A stretch of 64,000 nucleotides of DNA from Certhia americana (GCA_018697195.1 CM031858.1:90249473-90313472); one strand, 5' to 3'; counted from the first letter of the stretch, positions 24,865 to 38,500 are shown. Numbers and translations: made by a program. The notes: generated from the letters alone by a model not told the origin.

Positions 24865-27800
24865 ATATCTCTCTGATTAAGATTCTTGTTCGTTCAACAA
24901 ATAGCCTTACATTCCTTTAGTAATTAAAGTATGAATATTACAGAGTTATAAAAAAACTCCCCACAAAAAAAGCAAAAGAATCAGTTTGTAAATCCTTACC
25001 AAGAACAGATGCTGAAATTGAGTGGTTGTAATATCTTATGCAAGTTAAGACTAACTTAAAAAATGTTGTAAGCTTTTTCAAAATATTAAAAAAAGAGTGA
25101 AGAGTTGTATTTTATATACTAATACAGCTAAATGTATTTAAGGCAAGAACCCTTTTGCCTTCAATTTTCCAGATCACTTTCCTCCCACTATGTAATTATG
25201 ATACCTGGATATATTTGTGCACAGATTAGTACAAACTATGTTTTCGTGTAAATATTTGATTCAACTTGGGTGTATTCAACCTATCTGGGTTTTTGCAAGG
25301 AAGAAAAATCATTCAGAGGACAGTGACCATGTTTACAAGTCAGGAATGCCTAGTGAACATCCAGTGACAATTCCTGGAGGGTTTCAAAAAGCAATAAATG
25401 TTGTCTCAAGGATAAAGATAGCCAGTTCCACAACTCAATTGCTTGCAGAGGAACCTTCAGAGAATTCTTTACCTTGTGGCATTTTTGTACATTGTGGTTT
25501 ACTTAGTGTTCCAGGATGTTCCTTTAATAAAAGGCCTGTTATTATGTCGAATGAATCCCAGCATGAAGTCATACCCCTTCCTAAATTGATGATAGCTGGA
25601 CTTCAAATTTTTTTGTTTGTTTTATAAACTCAATGAAAATTAGACTAGAAAAACAGAGTAACTAAATTCTAGGGATCATCTTCTAAAGGTATGGCGTTAC
25701 TGAAAAGTTAGAAATTAAGATATGTACCAAACAAGGAGAAATTATGACATTTTTCTGCTAGGTTTTTCTCAAGGTCATCACAAGGTAGGAAGTATATGCT
25801 GCTAACTTATTTATCGAACTACTAGAATTATGATATATATGACTAATCCTTTGTTTACTGGTTTCATTTAAGCACGAAAACGAGGTCTGAAGGACATTAT
25901 GTTTTAACTTCTTCTGCTACTATCATTATTTTTTAAATTTTTATTATTATTATTATTGTTATTGTTTTGTTTCATGTATACTAAAACATATTCATGTTCA
26001 TTCCTGAAATTTTGAATTCAGAGATAGCTATCTGATATCGCGCAGTCTGTCCAAACTTTGGACTAAATATGTTCTTGGTAATCTTAAAATAATTCTAGGA
26101 AGCCAAAGTAAATGTGATGACTACATTTATAGCTATGTATGAAGCTTCACTGTGTGAAGCAGGACACAGTAATAAAATTCAACTGAACATCATTCAACAC
26201 ACTGGGTAAAGCCTATCACAGAGATTTAATCAGATGCTAAACATGAATAATTGAATGTACATGGTGAAATATCTTGATTTGCCAATTAAGGCTCTCAGCT
26301 TATTTCACAATAAGCCCATATCTACAAGATGAAATATCTGAAAGAAAATCTTATAGTTGTGATCATATTCAAATCATATTCTTATAGTTGTGATCTGGAT
26401 TAATATAGGAAAGAAAAGTAAGAGTATTAATAATAGTTTGCACATGAAGTTTTGATCCTCTTACAGAACATCAAGAAAGTACTCATTTATATTTTGATAA
26501 ATGCATATAAATTCACTATTATCTAGGCCAGAGTACTTTGGAGATTCAAATTCAACCAGCTGCAATGAGTGGCATAAATACTAGATATTTTAACTGTAGG
26601 CAAAAGCAATAACCTTTCAACTTCTTGAGATACCACTGCTGTGACAAATATCCGTACATTATACTTTCTGAGTACTGATATAAGGTATAAGAATTAGAAT
26701 ATTTTTGTCTCTTAAATTTTACACAACATGCAAATAATGCAGTGGAGTTTTTTTCTTATCATTCTTTAGTCTCCTGCTATTTCCTCATGTGGATAGACTT
26801 TCTAAAGCCAGTTCTACCAGGAAAATTAAAAAAAAAAAAAGCAAAGCCAAAGAATTACCTAACCAATGAGGCAATATAGTTGATTTATTAATCAGAGGTG
26901 ATAGTGAGTTTCTTTTTTTCTATTAGACATGTTTCTTAATTCTGATTACATTTTCATTCACAAAAAAAATGAGTCTATTTCTGGACCTTTAATATTACTA
27001 ACATCAAGCATAACTCAGATTCTGATGCTGAGAAATCAGAAAAGAATGTTTTAAGAACTCGACTGACAAGCAAGACATTTCCAGCTGTTAGGGAATACAA
27101 AGAGTGGTACCCTAGGCAAGCACAATATATCATCTGTATTCCCAGTGTCACCTCAAGCTAGTCTAGCTTCTGGCTTTGCAAGAGACACTAAGGGACAGGG
27201 AGGAAAGCTCAGAATCAGAAGTATGTCAGTCTTGCTTTAGTTTTTTCATACAGATCAAGAATATCTACACTACTCTCACTGAACCTCCAGTTATAAAGAC
27301 AAGGAACTTCTTGCACTTTAAAGAAACTAATTATATACTAATTCTGCAGTGAAGCTACTTGTTTTAAGGAACTGTTCAAACTTTAGAGGGATTACATGAT
27401 CAAACATCGAGGTAAAATTTGATAAGCAAAGTTAATCAATCATGATTTTACTAAAGGCAAGATGATGAAACTAATTTAGATGTAGATTGATAGCAAAGTA
27501 ACCATGATTTACATTAACACATTATTTATGTTCATATTATCTGTTGATTAAGTAGGTTCATAAGAAACCTAAAATACGTACTATGCTCTGTTTTACAATT
27601 GAGTTCATTGATTTTCAGTGGAACCTTTGCAAATACCTGCATGGAAGATGCAAAGCACATCAGGATGCTAAACAAGCAAGAACTACCATCAAGATCTAAC
27701 ATAAAGATATACATACTATGTAAATGGTTCTTTGAACATCCCTTTGCAAATAGCCTAAATTACTGAGTAGCATTATAGTTCACATAAAAAGTGTATATTG

Positions 27801-29338
27801 TGCCCATGTTTTGCTTACAAAACTTCATAATAATACAAGAATGCCTAGTTTTCAGGAAAAAAAATGAAGCAAGACCAATAGCTAATAACATCAACTATTT
27901 TGGTAGACTCAGTCTAATTTTTATAATCTTTATGTATTTATCAATGTTAGTCAAAACTCTTTGGTAAAATTTCAGTGCATTGTTTTCTTATCCACTATAA
28001 TAAACAAGTTCAGAATTTATGTAATAATCACTGTTATAAATAAAATATTTTAATCAGAACAAGAGGGAGTGGTTCTAATGAAGATCAGAAATTAGTCATG
28101 CTACATAGAAAAGGTCCACAATTATTTCAATAATTTATTTTCAAATATACTTAGTTAATGGTTAAACAACCAAATCTTGTTAAAGTTGTAGAATCTCATG
28201 CTTGGAAAACAATAGACATGGTTAATAACTATGTTGTTTCATTGTCGAGCTAGTGATACAGTACAGCCTTGTATTTACCTTACGACAGATTTAGTAACAT
28301 CATGATTTATAAAGGGCACGCATTGACAATTCAGCAAGTGATACCATTTATTCTTAATATTTAGTTTCCAATATACTTTATTTCAAAAGTAGTATTGCAG
28401 ATAGATGTGTCGGAATATTGTTTCGACTGCATAGCAATTATGCTTCCTGAAAACTTTGAACATTTTTATGACCATACACACTGATAAGCTCAACTGTATG
28501 GACACATCTAACACATCTTTTACCTTTTAAATAGAAAATATGGGGATATTTATTTATGAATTAATCTTTCATTCATTTTTGAAAATGAAAACCAAGCTCC
28601 AATATGTATTTATCAGTTTACATAGACTGAATATATATACTAGGAACGGTTTCCCTTTCATTGCTTAATGTTAAGCACTTCTGTTTACAACATATTTTTA
28701 GATGTGAAATAAAGTCAGCAATGTTTCCCAACATCACAGTGCATTCCAGGTTCTGAAGACCTTTTCTTGCAATATGATGGAATCCGAGGAGTCAGTGAAC
28801 TATGGTAGAGGTGTAAATATAATCCTTTGTGTCTTTTGAATCTTACCTCTTCTGTATCTATGAGTATAGTTATTATGATTACTTATATGTAATACTTACC
28901 TTTGGGAAGAATAGCATCAGATTAGGCAAACATTGTGGAGCTTTGAACACAGAGGACCACAGTTTACACCACACGTTCAAACACATGCATAAGCAGGTGC
29001 CACTCTCAGCAGGACCTCTATTCAAATCTTTATTTCTGAGAATGACAGCAAGGAATTTGTCAAGTGATTGGCAGATACCTTGTTAGGATTTCCAAAACCA
29101 TAAAAAAAAATGTTTTATAGTTTCAGATATAGTTAAAACTAAAAATATAAACCCCAGTTTTGCCCAAGTCTAAGATCAGCAATACAAGGTTCAGCTTAGG
29201 TATTTGCTTGGGGTTTTTTCCTCACAATTAGGGCCTGTAATTACAGAATGACATTAGTATTCAAAGACTCAACCTGTTAAAAAGGTGTTTTTAATTTTCT
29301 AAGGCGCTGTTTCCTCTGTATTTTTTATTCAGAATAAT
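24865..29338. other. Non-coding AT-rich sequence
   Basis: No recognisable gene. A (TTA)n-rich run lies at about 25938-25966. A 15-base direct repeat CTTATAGTTGTGATC occurs at 26350-26364 and 26381-26395, which marks a 31-base local duplication. The 136-codon plus-strand frame at 25217-25627 (first ATG at 25241) has no recognisable domain. Confidence 0.55.
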
Positions 29339-29490
29339 CTATACGTATATATACACACACGTATATAGAGATACATATATTAATATATTCATATGTATAT
29401 TAATATATACATATGTAAGAATATATATATAGTATATATATGTATATAGTATATATATATAGTATATATATGTATATATACTATATATAT
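29339..29490. repeat. TA-rich imperfect tandem repeat with palindromic core
   Basis: An alternating TA/TG/CA array built from variants of AGTATATATATGTATAT. Its right end (29453-29490) is a perfect inverted repeat with 18-base arms around a 2-base loop. Open frames on both strands, rich in Tyr and Ile, are products of the repeat and not genes. Confidence 0.9.
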
Positions 29491-30096
29491 GAGTGTATTT
29501 ACATAAATATTCATGAAACAATAATGTTTCTTACAGGGAAAACTATATACAAACACTCTAAGTTAATGATTTCTTTCTTTTGTCCCAGGAGAACAAAACA
29601 ACAGAATAATATTAAATTACTTAACAGTTGCACTTTACATATTCAGGAAATGTGAATTGAAATGACAACTCTGATATATCAGTGTTGTTGTGTCATGGCA
29701 TGACTATTTTTCATAACAGACAGCATCATTTGCCCATCAGACCTCACCTGAATAACACAGACTCCCATTTCCGCTGAGTCTTCCAGATGACCTAAACTAG
29801 CTACTTGCTAATCTTTCTATGACTTTCATAAAGGAAATGGGAGATATTTTTATATATTTACATGGAAAATATTTATATTCCCTCCAGCAACACGCTAATA
29901 AAGGCATGAGCTGAAAATGTAAATCACCTTGCTGTAGAGTAATATGAGAAATTTCAACATTTACTTTTACTTGCAATCAGATCATTTCAACATTTTGAGA
30001 AGCTATGTCACACTAGAAAAAGGTGGTACATTATGACTGTGAAACACAAATATTTTGTATATCACAGGAGATAGCATAGGGCACCTTATTTCCCAT
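29491..30096. other. Non-coding, no feature recognised
   Basis: AT-rich sequence. No gene, RNA or known repeat seen. Confidence 0.6.
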
Positions 30097-30590
30097 TTCA
30101 TAAAATCACGGAATTATTAAGATTGGAAAAGACCTCCCAGATCATCAACTCCACTTTCTGACTGAACACCACCATGTTGACTAAATCTTAGTTAGTCACT
30201 AAGTGCCCCATCCAGGCATTTCTTTAGCACTTCCTGGGACGGTGACTCCACCAGTTTCTTGAGCATTCCTGCGCCTAACAACCCTTTCAGTGAAAAAATT
30301 CTTTCTGATTCTATCTGAACATCTCCTGGTTCAGAGGCCATTTCTTCTTGTCCTGTTGCTAGCTGTGCATGGAAGCAGCCAAAACCCACCTTACTACAAC
30401 CTCCTTTCAGAGAGTTGTAGAGAGTGATAAGGCCTCCCCTGATGCTCCTCTTCTCCAGGCCAAACAACTCCAGCTCATTCAGACTTCCCTCCTATGATTT
30501 ACTCTCCAGACCTCTCACCAGCCTCATTGCCCTTCTCTGGACATGATTCAGCGCCTCAGTGTCTCTGAAGTGAGAAGCTCAAGACTGCAT
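30097..30590 (-). mobile_element. CR1 LINE 3' portion, reversed
   Basis: The minus strand reads as the C-terminal part of CR1 ORF2 followed by the 3' UTR. The frame at 30192-30467 on the minus strand begins with F-G-L-E-K-R and continues with a L-Y-N-S-L-K-G-G block, and it ends with the K-K-C-L-D segment typical of the CR1 C-terminus. On the plus strand the 3' end is recognisable as ATCACGGAATTATTAAGATTGG at about 30106-30127. This C-terminal frame is open for about 90 codons, so the copy is less decayed than the 20.6 kb one, but it lacks everything upstream except the piece at 30655-30725. Confidence 0.92.
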
Positions 30591-30654
30591 TAGAGGGGCT
30601 CTAGTCTGTTCCCTGTCTACTAGCTCAGGGGGCTGGCTGCCCTGAGGATAGGTG

Positions 30655-30725
30655 CTTTTGAAAACTGAGTCAAAGAAAGCATTAGTTACCAGGACCTTTT
30701 TTGCCATCCTTGGTTAAAATTTGTT
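30655..30725 (-). mobile_element. Second CR1 segment, same orientation, from upstream ORF2
   Basis: On the minus strand this piece reads N-A-F-F-D-S-V, which matches the N-A-F-F-A-S-V block that lies between the endonuclease and reverse-transcriptase regions of CR1 ORF2. It sits just upstream (in element orientation) of the C-terminal piece at 30097-30590, so the reverse-transcriptase core that should lie between them is missing. The simplest reading is one insertion with a large internal deletion; two nested insertions are the alternative. Confidence 0.6.
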
Positions 30726-31849
30726 TTGTGCACAGTTTTTTGGCCTAATTAATAACTGAACTGTCTTACCTTCCCCGGATGTCTCTTGTAACAAGAAAAT
30801 TATCCAGCAGTGCCAATTATGGAGCACAGCAGAGTTTTGTGCAATGAATGGATGTTCAGCAGTTAGAACTTTAGGTTGAGTTCCTATAATTTTAGAACAA
30901 GGAATAGAGAGCTGAATATTAAGTCTAGCCTAGTTATCTGGGATCCTTTTCTGTGTCTTTTAATAAGTGGTAATGAAACCTTAGACCAAAGTAGACCAAA
31001 CATACTTCTAACCTACGGACAACGAAAGCTAGCTGAGATAAATCCCACTTCTGAGTGTGATTTCTTCATTTTATGAATTGATCGTGCCATATCAAATCCT
31101 AATAAGATTCACCAGTAATTTCATCTCAGAAGTGTGAGCAGACAACACAATACATCTCTCTCTCTCCACTACTGGTTGCTGCATCACTGGATAATGAAAC
31201 TTGTTTCATAACTGATCTTTTCCTCTTGTCTAGAAACCAGTCAACTTATTTCATGTTTCTGCATTTCATTTATCTTTGTTTCTGAAGTTCAGAAAAACTT
31301 GTATAGTTAACTGTTTATGCAAATAGATAAAATACGTATGGTGAATCATTAAATAAAAAGCATATTGCAGATAGGTCTGGAGTTCCTGACTAGAGGTGGC
31401 AATGAAGAAAACTCAGACATAGATAAAACAATTGAACAATTCGAATACAATTTTTTCATTAAGAATGTAAAGTTTGGATATTGAATTACATCCAAAAGCT
31501 AAGGGATACAGAATGAAACACACAAGACAATTAAAAAATGACTGATACTTACAGTTCACAAACAAATTAACAGGAGCTGACCGAAAAGATAAGAGTGTTA
31601 CTGCACATTAAAGTTAGATGTCATTTCCCCTAATTTAAGGGTATTCCAATTAGAGTTAACCTGAAGGTTAGCTACTTTCATCTTTATCATCTTTTTGATA
31701 GTGTTAGCACAGATGTTGTGGCATCATGGAAATTATATGCATCATAAAAATGCAGCTAATTATCAGTGAACTAGTCACTTCTCATGTAGAATTAGTTTAA
31801 CATCTTCAAGCAAATGTTTGTGACCCACTTGTCTGATAACAGTATCCAT
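30726..31849. other. Non-coding, no feature recognised
   Basis: AT-rich sequence. A short CT run lies near 31156-31168. No gene or repeat family recognised. Confidence 0.6.
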
Positions 31850-32070
31850 TATTGACCCATGGCATGCCCTGTCTATCTTTCCTTTCTTAAGCTCCAAGTG
31901 TCTGCCTGACATTGCATTTTCTCATGCTGGAGATGAGAATAGCTGGGGACCATGGGGGAGATTAACATTTAGCACCCAATGGCTTTCTTTGAACACACTG
32001 AATTTTGTACTTTAATTTGTCTTTGCATTTGGAATACAAAGATTGATTGTGCACTGTCAGCATGAACAGG
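31850..32070. promoter_or_regulatory. Candidate conserved non-coding element
   Basis: A repeat-free patch of balanced composition between AT-rich flanks. It contains a TTTGCATTTGG octamer-like string near 32022-32032 and ACAAAGATTGATTG at 32037-32050, which has a SOX/TCF-like core next to homeodomain-like ATTG repeats. Nothing else supports function, so confidence is low. Confidence 0.2.
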
Positions 32071-32910
32071 ATATGGAGATTTGTGTTAATAAGTATGTAA
32101 GAAAATATTTTTTGCTTATTTGTTATTAAAAACAATATATGGCAGGTCTAGGGTTTTGTTAAGAAAATTATTATGTAACATTTTGTAAAGCTGAGGATGG
32201 ATCCTGAAGGATTACAGACATTTTTGGCAACTAAACATCGCTAAAAATTCTGGAGAACGTATGAAAAAGAAAAGCCCAACTCAGAGAAGTTTTGAAAGAT
32301 TTCTTATCATTAGCACTTAAGTTTTTTTAAACTCAGAATTGAGTTGATTTTCAGGGTAAAGCAGGATAAAAGACAAACCTTAAGATATTGAAATATTTCT
32401 CTACATATTTTAAGAAAAAAATTAGAGCTAGGTATTGTTCAGTGTATACATTATTCAGTGAATTTTGTCATCTTTCATTGAATAAATTATTCAATTACTT
32501 TTCTTCTCCATATTTGACTAGGTTTATTATGGGTATAATGCCATTTATTGAACATATTACTCTACAAACTTGTATGCTGTCTGAATAAATTGTTCAATGA
32601 GTATTTTTGCCCAGAATTTTCCCACTTTTATCCTTTCTTTTTTACAACAGTATATAATAATTTATAATTTTTACATCTGAAGATGGAACAACACACTTCA
32701 AAAAACTGCTGAATTGAACCTGAGATTTCCTTTTTCATACTGAAACATTTTTATCATTCAAAAACACAGAGGTGAATGTGGACTGCATCTTGCCAACTGT
32801 TGCCATCCAATTCCAAGCCAAGCTGTGTAAAACCTACTTGTTAAAAATTACAGCAGTCAAAATAATATGTTAGCTATATAAGCAGTCAAAATATAAGATT
32901 CTAGAAATGG
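32071..32910. other. Non-coding, no feature recognised
   Basis: AT-rich sequence. The string AGCAGTCAAAATA occurs twice, at 32852-32864 and 32881-32893, a 29-base local duplication just before the poly(A) tract. Confidence 0.6.
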
Positions 32911-32935
32911 AAAAAAAAAAAAAAAAAAAAAAAAA
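32911..32935. repeat. Poly(A) tract, 25 bases
   Basis: Pure A homopolymer with no retrocopy visible upstream. Confidence 0.9.
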
Positions 32936-35229
32936 GAGGATGCAAAAAATGAGACTGTACAAGCTAACTGCAAAAAGAAATTTCATTTATTCAGAAGCTT
33001 GTTTGATATGGCAGATACTATTGACACAATTACTGACAGTTGATATATTTGGGGGCTTTTAACGTCAATATAGAATTTCTAGTTAATATTGCAAATTAAG
33101 AAAAAAAAAAAAAGAGGTAAAGTTGCTATGCATGAGGAACCTTTTTTTAAACAAAAGTTTTATTAGCATGTACAGTTTATAATTTCCAACTGGCTGAAAC
33201 ATTAAAGTACTACTTTTACCTCAAGGACTCAATCTGTCCATCTGGTCACTAACTGCCCTATGTATCACCTAAAGTTTACAAATTACAGCTACATTAATAA
33301 AATGCATGTTAAGAAAAATGAAGTAAATAGTGGACATTGAAACATCTTTTACATGAAATACCTTTCAGCCAGTCACTGTGTCCTTTGCAAGGAGACACTA
33401 TAGAGCTCTGCAACAAAAATTAGGAAGTCAGAAACCCCTAAGTAATATTGCATTAATTTACTGGGTGTAAATAATCTTGTGCTGGAACTTCAGCTCTGAA
33501 AGGAAGCACTTGTGGAACTCAGTTCTGTGAACACAGGATTGGAATGGATCTTCTGAATGAAGAACTGTCTTTATGTAGTATAGACTTTTATGTTGTGCAT
33601 TTATATAATCTTTCAAATGTCCATTTAAGATGATTCCAAACTGGGGTATAGGGTTGTTTTCTTATATCATTTTAAAGGCTGACTTAGAACCGTTCACTCT
33701 TGATGGTCTTTCTTGTAATTCCAACCTGCATTTTCTTAGGGCAATTTATTCATGAGTTAATACTGTTCATTGTTTAGCTTAAAAAGCTCTCTTCTGTCCC
33801 TGATTTATTTCTGTCCTGATGAATAAACAAGGACAATGAAAACACAGAGAGAAATATAATCTTTTTCAGCCTTCATTGAATCAGGGGAAACAAGCAAGCT
33901 ATTTTATTCTTTCATGTTCTCCTTGTAGGAAATTTGTAATGTAATCAAAACAAGTAGCAAGAACAATATATGTATTTAATATGTAGCAGGTCTAGCCATG
34001 AATAAGGTATCCATTATGTGTCCATCAGCTAGTACAAAGAACAAAAAGTCACTGCCTGCCACAAGGCACTAAAGTTCAGACACAAGAAAGGAACATAAAC
34101 ACCATTTTATGTAGCTGTGGAATATGGGTTTTCTTCTTTCTATTAATTGCACAAAACTCCGCTGATAAGGACAACATGTAAAATGTCTATCCACAGCCAC
34201 ATATGCTATGGTCTTTCAGGACTTGCTTCACAAGGCAGAAGCCAACTGCAGAATGGCAGAATGATCTCCTCTTCTACTCAGCATCCAAGCTGCCAGTAGT
34301 GAAAAATTCAGATCCAGATGAAAGCAAGGGGAAAAACAATTATAATTCTGAAGGTTGGTAGCTGAAACCTTTAATAGAGATATTCTGTGTCGACATTCTG
34401 TTCTGCCACTATTATTTATGTACGGCATCATCTATTACAAACATTTTCCCAAATTTAATGGATCATATTGGTAGACATACAGATATAATCCCAGATTTTG
34501 CATGATACTATCCTTGCAGTTTACTATATACAGAAATCTATGTTAGGTGCCCAGGTATTGTAGTGCTTACACTGTATGACTCATAACTCATTAGATATAC
34601 CAAATAAATGAAAAGAAGCCAATGGACTGCTCTGTTTATTGCAGAAAATCAACAAAGATTCACTTGATTCACTATCATTAAAATTTCCTATGCAATATTA
34701 TATATAGCACAGGGCTTTTAAGCCTTTCCTGTAAATAACAAACCACAAACAGTCAGGATGATTCAAGAGATAAATATTACAGCGCTTTCCCAAATAATAT
34801 CATAAGCAAAAAAGAAAAAATATGTACAATGAAAATTTTGATATTTTTACAAAAATCACAAGCAGTGAGCCTTCTTTCTTTCATATTTATTAAAGATCTT
34901 TCCAGTCAGCTGCAGCTGACGATAAGTATAATATCTTTAAATGGTTAATCCAAGGATCACAGCTCAAGTGCTTTATGTGGTTAGGAGCAAGGAAAGCTGT
35001 TAGTAGACTCAGTGTGCATTTCATAAATCCAAGGATTTTTTTATTTCTTTTTTTTTTCTTTTCGTTTTTCATTTGGCTTTCTACTATATCTTAAATGCTT
35101 TATTTTTCAGAGGAGAGATAAGACTTGGTTCTTCACATAAAACTACAGCTTAGCCATTACTTAGTCTTTCTCTGTTACGGAAAAGGTCCTGTCTGTGCAC
35201 AGATGTCTCAGATTAAATTGTATCTCACA
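32936..35229. other. Non-coding, no feature recognised
   Basis: AT-rich sequence with scattered short homopolymers. No gene, RNA or repeat family recognised on either strand. Confidence 0.6.
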
Positions 35230-35530
35230 GTCCTTACAGTGCTCAGTACTAGATGAACTGCCAAAAGGGCCGTAGGCAAGAACTAAATTGCTTTGGTTTC
35301 AGTACACAGTGAATTTGGCTCAGACAAGCTGAATCAGTACATTAAATGCGAATCCCTCACAGATTTGAAAGCAGCCTTTAGCACAATTATTGACTGTGAG
35401 TGATGATTATGTCTAATTGAAGGAGACTTTTGCTACCTGTAGCTCAGTTGGAGTCCATGAGAGCCACAGCAAGGCACTGCATCTTAATTCAATGTTCCAG
35501 CTTGAAAGAAGCAATTGAACCTAAATCCTG
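35230..35530. promoter_or_regulatory. Candidate conserved non-coding element
   Basis: A repeat-free stretch with homeodomain-type cores CAATTA at 35384-35389 and TAATTG at 35414-35419, about 30 bases apart with a GATTAT between them at 35405-35410. The composition is more balanced than the flanks. Enhancer identity is inference only. Confidence 0.25.
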
Positions 35531-38500
35531 AAGTGTATACACATGGTCGATAAACTTTAATAAACTTTACAGGTTCAGTAACTAGACTGAGTGTACATAA
35601 TTCAATTTTTTAATTCAGGAAGGGAAAATAGCTAACAAGTATGTTAGGCTACAGTAATGTATTAGTTCATCTCATGCAGAGGCCCTCTCAGTAAAAGGAA
35701 AAGATATAGTTTCATGCTTGTCTTTGGAACAAGTCATAAATCTGCTGTTCTATACACTATATTAATGCTCTACAGGTGGGACATTACCAGGTTATTTGGG
35801 TATGACCCAACTTCAAGTAAATTTGTGAGGAAAATAAAATAATTTGACAATTTTGCATCTTTTGCTACAGAAGTTATGCCAATAATAAAGAGAAATGAAT
35901 GCTTTTCTTAATAGATTCTGCCTCTCTCCCCAAGACTTTTTGGCATGTTTTCATGGTATAATAACACTGCTGTACAAAAAAAAAAAAAAAAGATGTTATT
36001 CTATGTCTCATTCTTTCCAAAAAAGGGTTATTGATTTTTCTCAGTGAACAAAAATAGATATTCTCAAGGGCCCTACAATCAGAATTCTGTTATCCTTCTG
36101 TTCTATAAAAAAGTAAAAATTTGTGAGTCTGTTCACAGCAAATACTTCTCTCCCACAAACATGTGATATGACCTATTAGATCTTTTCTAGGCTTAGATTA
36201 GGGTTCCCTTGTCACCATCATTATGATAACACTCACAAAGAGCTCTTTGTGATGATGCATTTTTCATATTATCCATAAGCGTGAAACTATGTGAATCATA
36301 AATACTTTCTGTTTAAATACTCCCTTACTAAATAATTGATATAAAAGGTAAATATGATCTGTACAGGTTGATTATTCCCTCCTTCCAGGAGGCTTACCTA
36401 CTATGTAAGTCTGAGCTTTTAACAAAGAAAAATTGATTTGAATCTTGTCTTGGAAAAACAGCGCAGATCGTAGGTTGCATGAGCAGCAGGAAACAAAGAA
36501 TGTAAAGAGAGGTCTGTGATAACATATTTTGGCAGAATTCTTCCACACTAAATAGTACAGTAAAAGCCTTGAAATTTATAGCTAAGTATCTGTAGTTGTT
36601 ACATGAAGATGAGCCCACAACACCATTTCTATTGAGTCCTTTCAGTTAACTACCCCAAAACTAGGGACTATCAGTACTAGGTACATATCCTCTCTCTATG
36701 TATATTTTCTGTAATTTCCTAGATTTAAATCAACAAAAGACATAAAGTGGTCTGCTAGCAGGAAGGTTTAAATTCCAAGCACAGACTGCAATATCTTGGG
36801 CTGATAGATTAACTAATGGCAACACTTTGAAATTTTATAGGTGGATAAACTTTATGAACACTCTCTCTCTTGCATGGTTTCTAGGTATCTGATACGAAGG
36901 CACAAGTGTGTTTTTCCAAGGTTTCAAGGAATCTACATAGTAGCAGCTTTCTCTGTTCTTCTTCCCTATGGTTTAATTTTCAGATTCATTATTACAAAAC
37001 TCATTTTGCCTGCATTTATACCTTATCTACTTTGGCTTTTCATTATCTTCTGGATATGCTGTTTCTTCCACTCTTCAAATTATCTAATTATAACTACCTG
37101 TATTCAAATTTCTGAACTTTACCACCATCATCTTTATGCCTTGTCATGATACTCACTTTAACCAAGCAGTCATCTTCTCTTCCCCTTAGCAATGGGATCT
37201 CAATATTCTCTACTAAGTGCCTCGCAAGTAATTTCCCTTTTTTTTTAATTCCAATCTGCCTTCTCTATTCCTGTTATGTCCTGGGTTTGGCACACCCTCA
37301 CACTCAGTCTCATTCTTCCCTCAATGTTCTTATTTCCCTGGACAGTTTCCTTTCCAACATTAGTCAAAATTTCCTTCTCTTCCCAGGTGTGCAATCTTCC
37401 CCTTTTTGGTCTTCTCCCCTCTCTCGTGGTTCAGTATGGCAAATCCTTAGCACTGACAGAAGAGGTGAGCAGATTCCTTCCACTCGGTCTGTTTCCCAAC
37501 AGCACTTCACCCCATAGACGCCAGTAGCAAATTTATAGATTTATTCTGTGGGGATATTTTATGCATAATATGCTCAGCATTCCAAGCTGTAGGGAAGAAG
37601 AACATTATTTGATTAAATGAGATGTCATCAACCTGCAAAATGCAATTTGTTCAAGATTTAAAACATGCTATTTATGGTATCTTATCTAAATTCAGCTAAT
37701 TCAAGACAAATTTGCTGTCCAGCCATTTTCCAAAACACAAAGCTGCTAAAAGATCTGAAAAGAAGGTAATTTTAACAGTGAAAAAAAGAACCTAAACTAG
37801 CAAACCTAGTTGAAATAAAAAGAAATCAGGAAAAAATCAGGCACATGGTATGGAAAACTTCAGTGTAAAGAAGCTGTGTCCAAATTAAAAGGAGACAGAA
37901 GCTGTATTTTAAAAAAGAATGTCAGGGAAAAACCTTGCTTGCCATATTGTTCGTTATTCTGGCAAGCATTCCCTTAAAGAAAGGGGAATTTTATCTGAAG
38001 GGGAACACTTGGAATGAAATGCTTTTCTTTTCTTGATATGGGGTTGGTGATATGACGTTTTCCAAACAGTCTGAAATATTATGTTTTGTTCCAGCTTTCA
38101 TCTGGAAAATTTTAAATGGTGACACCAAAATAACACTGCATTTTAAGAGTTAAACAAGAAAAGAAGTATCTCACAAATAAGCCACACAGGACGTTAAGAA
38201 GCATCTTGGTTTAAGATATTAGATTATCACAGGTAGGAGTTTGAACCAGGACCTTTAATAAGTGTCAGAGAGTTAATTTTAAGCAAAAGTTTGTTTTTCT
38301 TTTTCTTTTTTCACTATTTCTTCTTTCTTTTTTAAAACTATAATATATAAAATACTTCCTTGCAGTAACCCTTTTTGTAGAAAGGAAAATTAAAGACTGC
38401 TTCAGAAAATAAAATATTGAAGAGAAACGTAGAGCTGTTGCAATTAAAAAAAAAAAAAAAAGGCATAAAAATTGTGACAGGAGAAATGGGGAAACTAATA

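Noticed and set aside
25217..25627. 136-codon plus-strand open frame
   Set aside because: The first codon is GTG and the first ATG is at 25241. The product has no recognisable domain, and there is no splice or promoter context. Length is within chance for six frames of 64 kb.
29339..29655. Tyr/Ile-rich frames on both strands
   Set aside because: They are translations of the TA-rich tandem repeat and its flank.
36841..37517. Overlapping frames that look like small membrane proteins
   Set aside because: Hydrophobic composition follows from the C/T-rich strand; overlapping frames are equally hydrophobic, and none resembles a known family.
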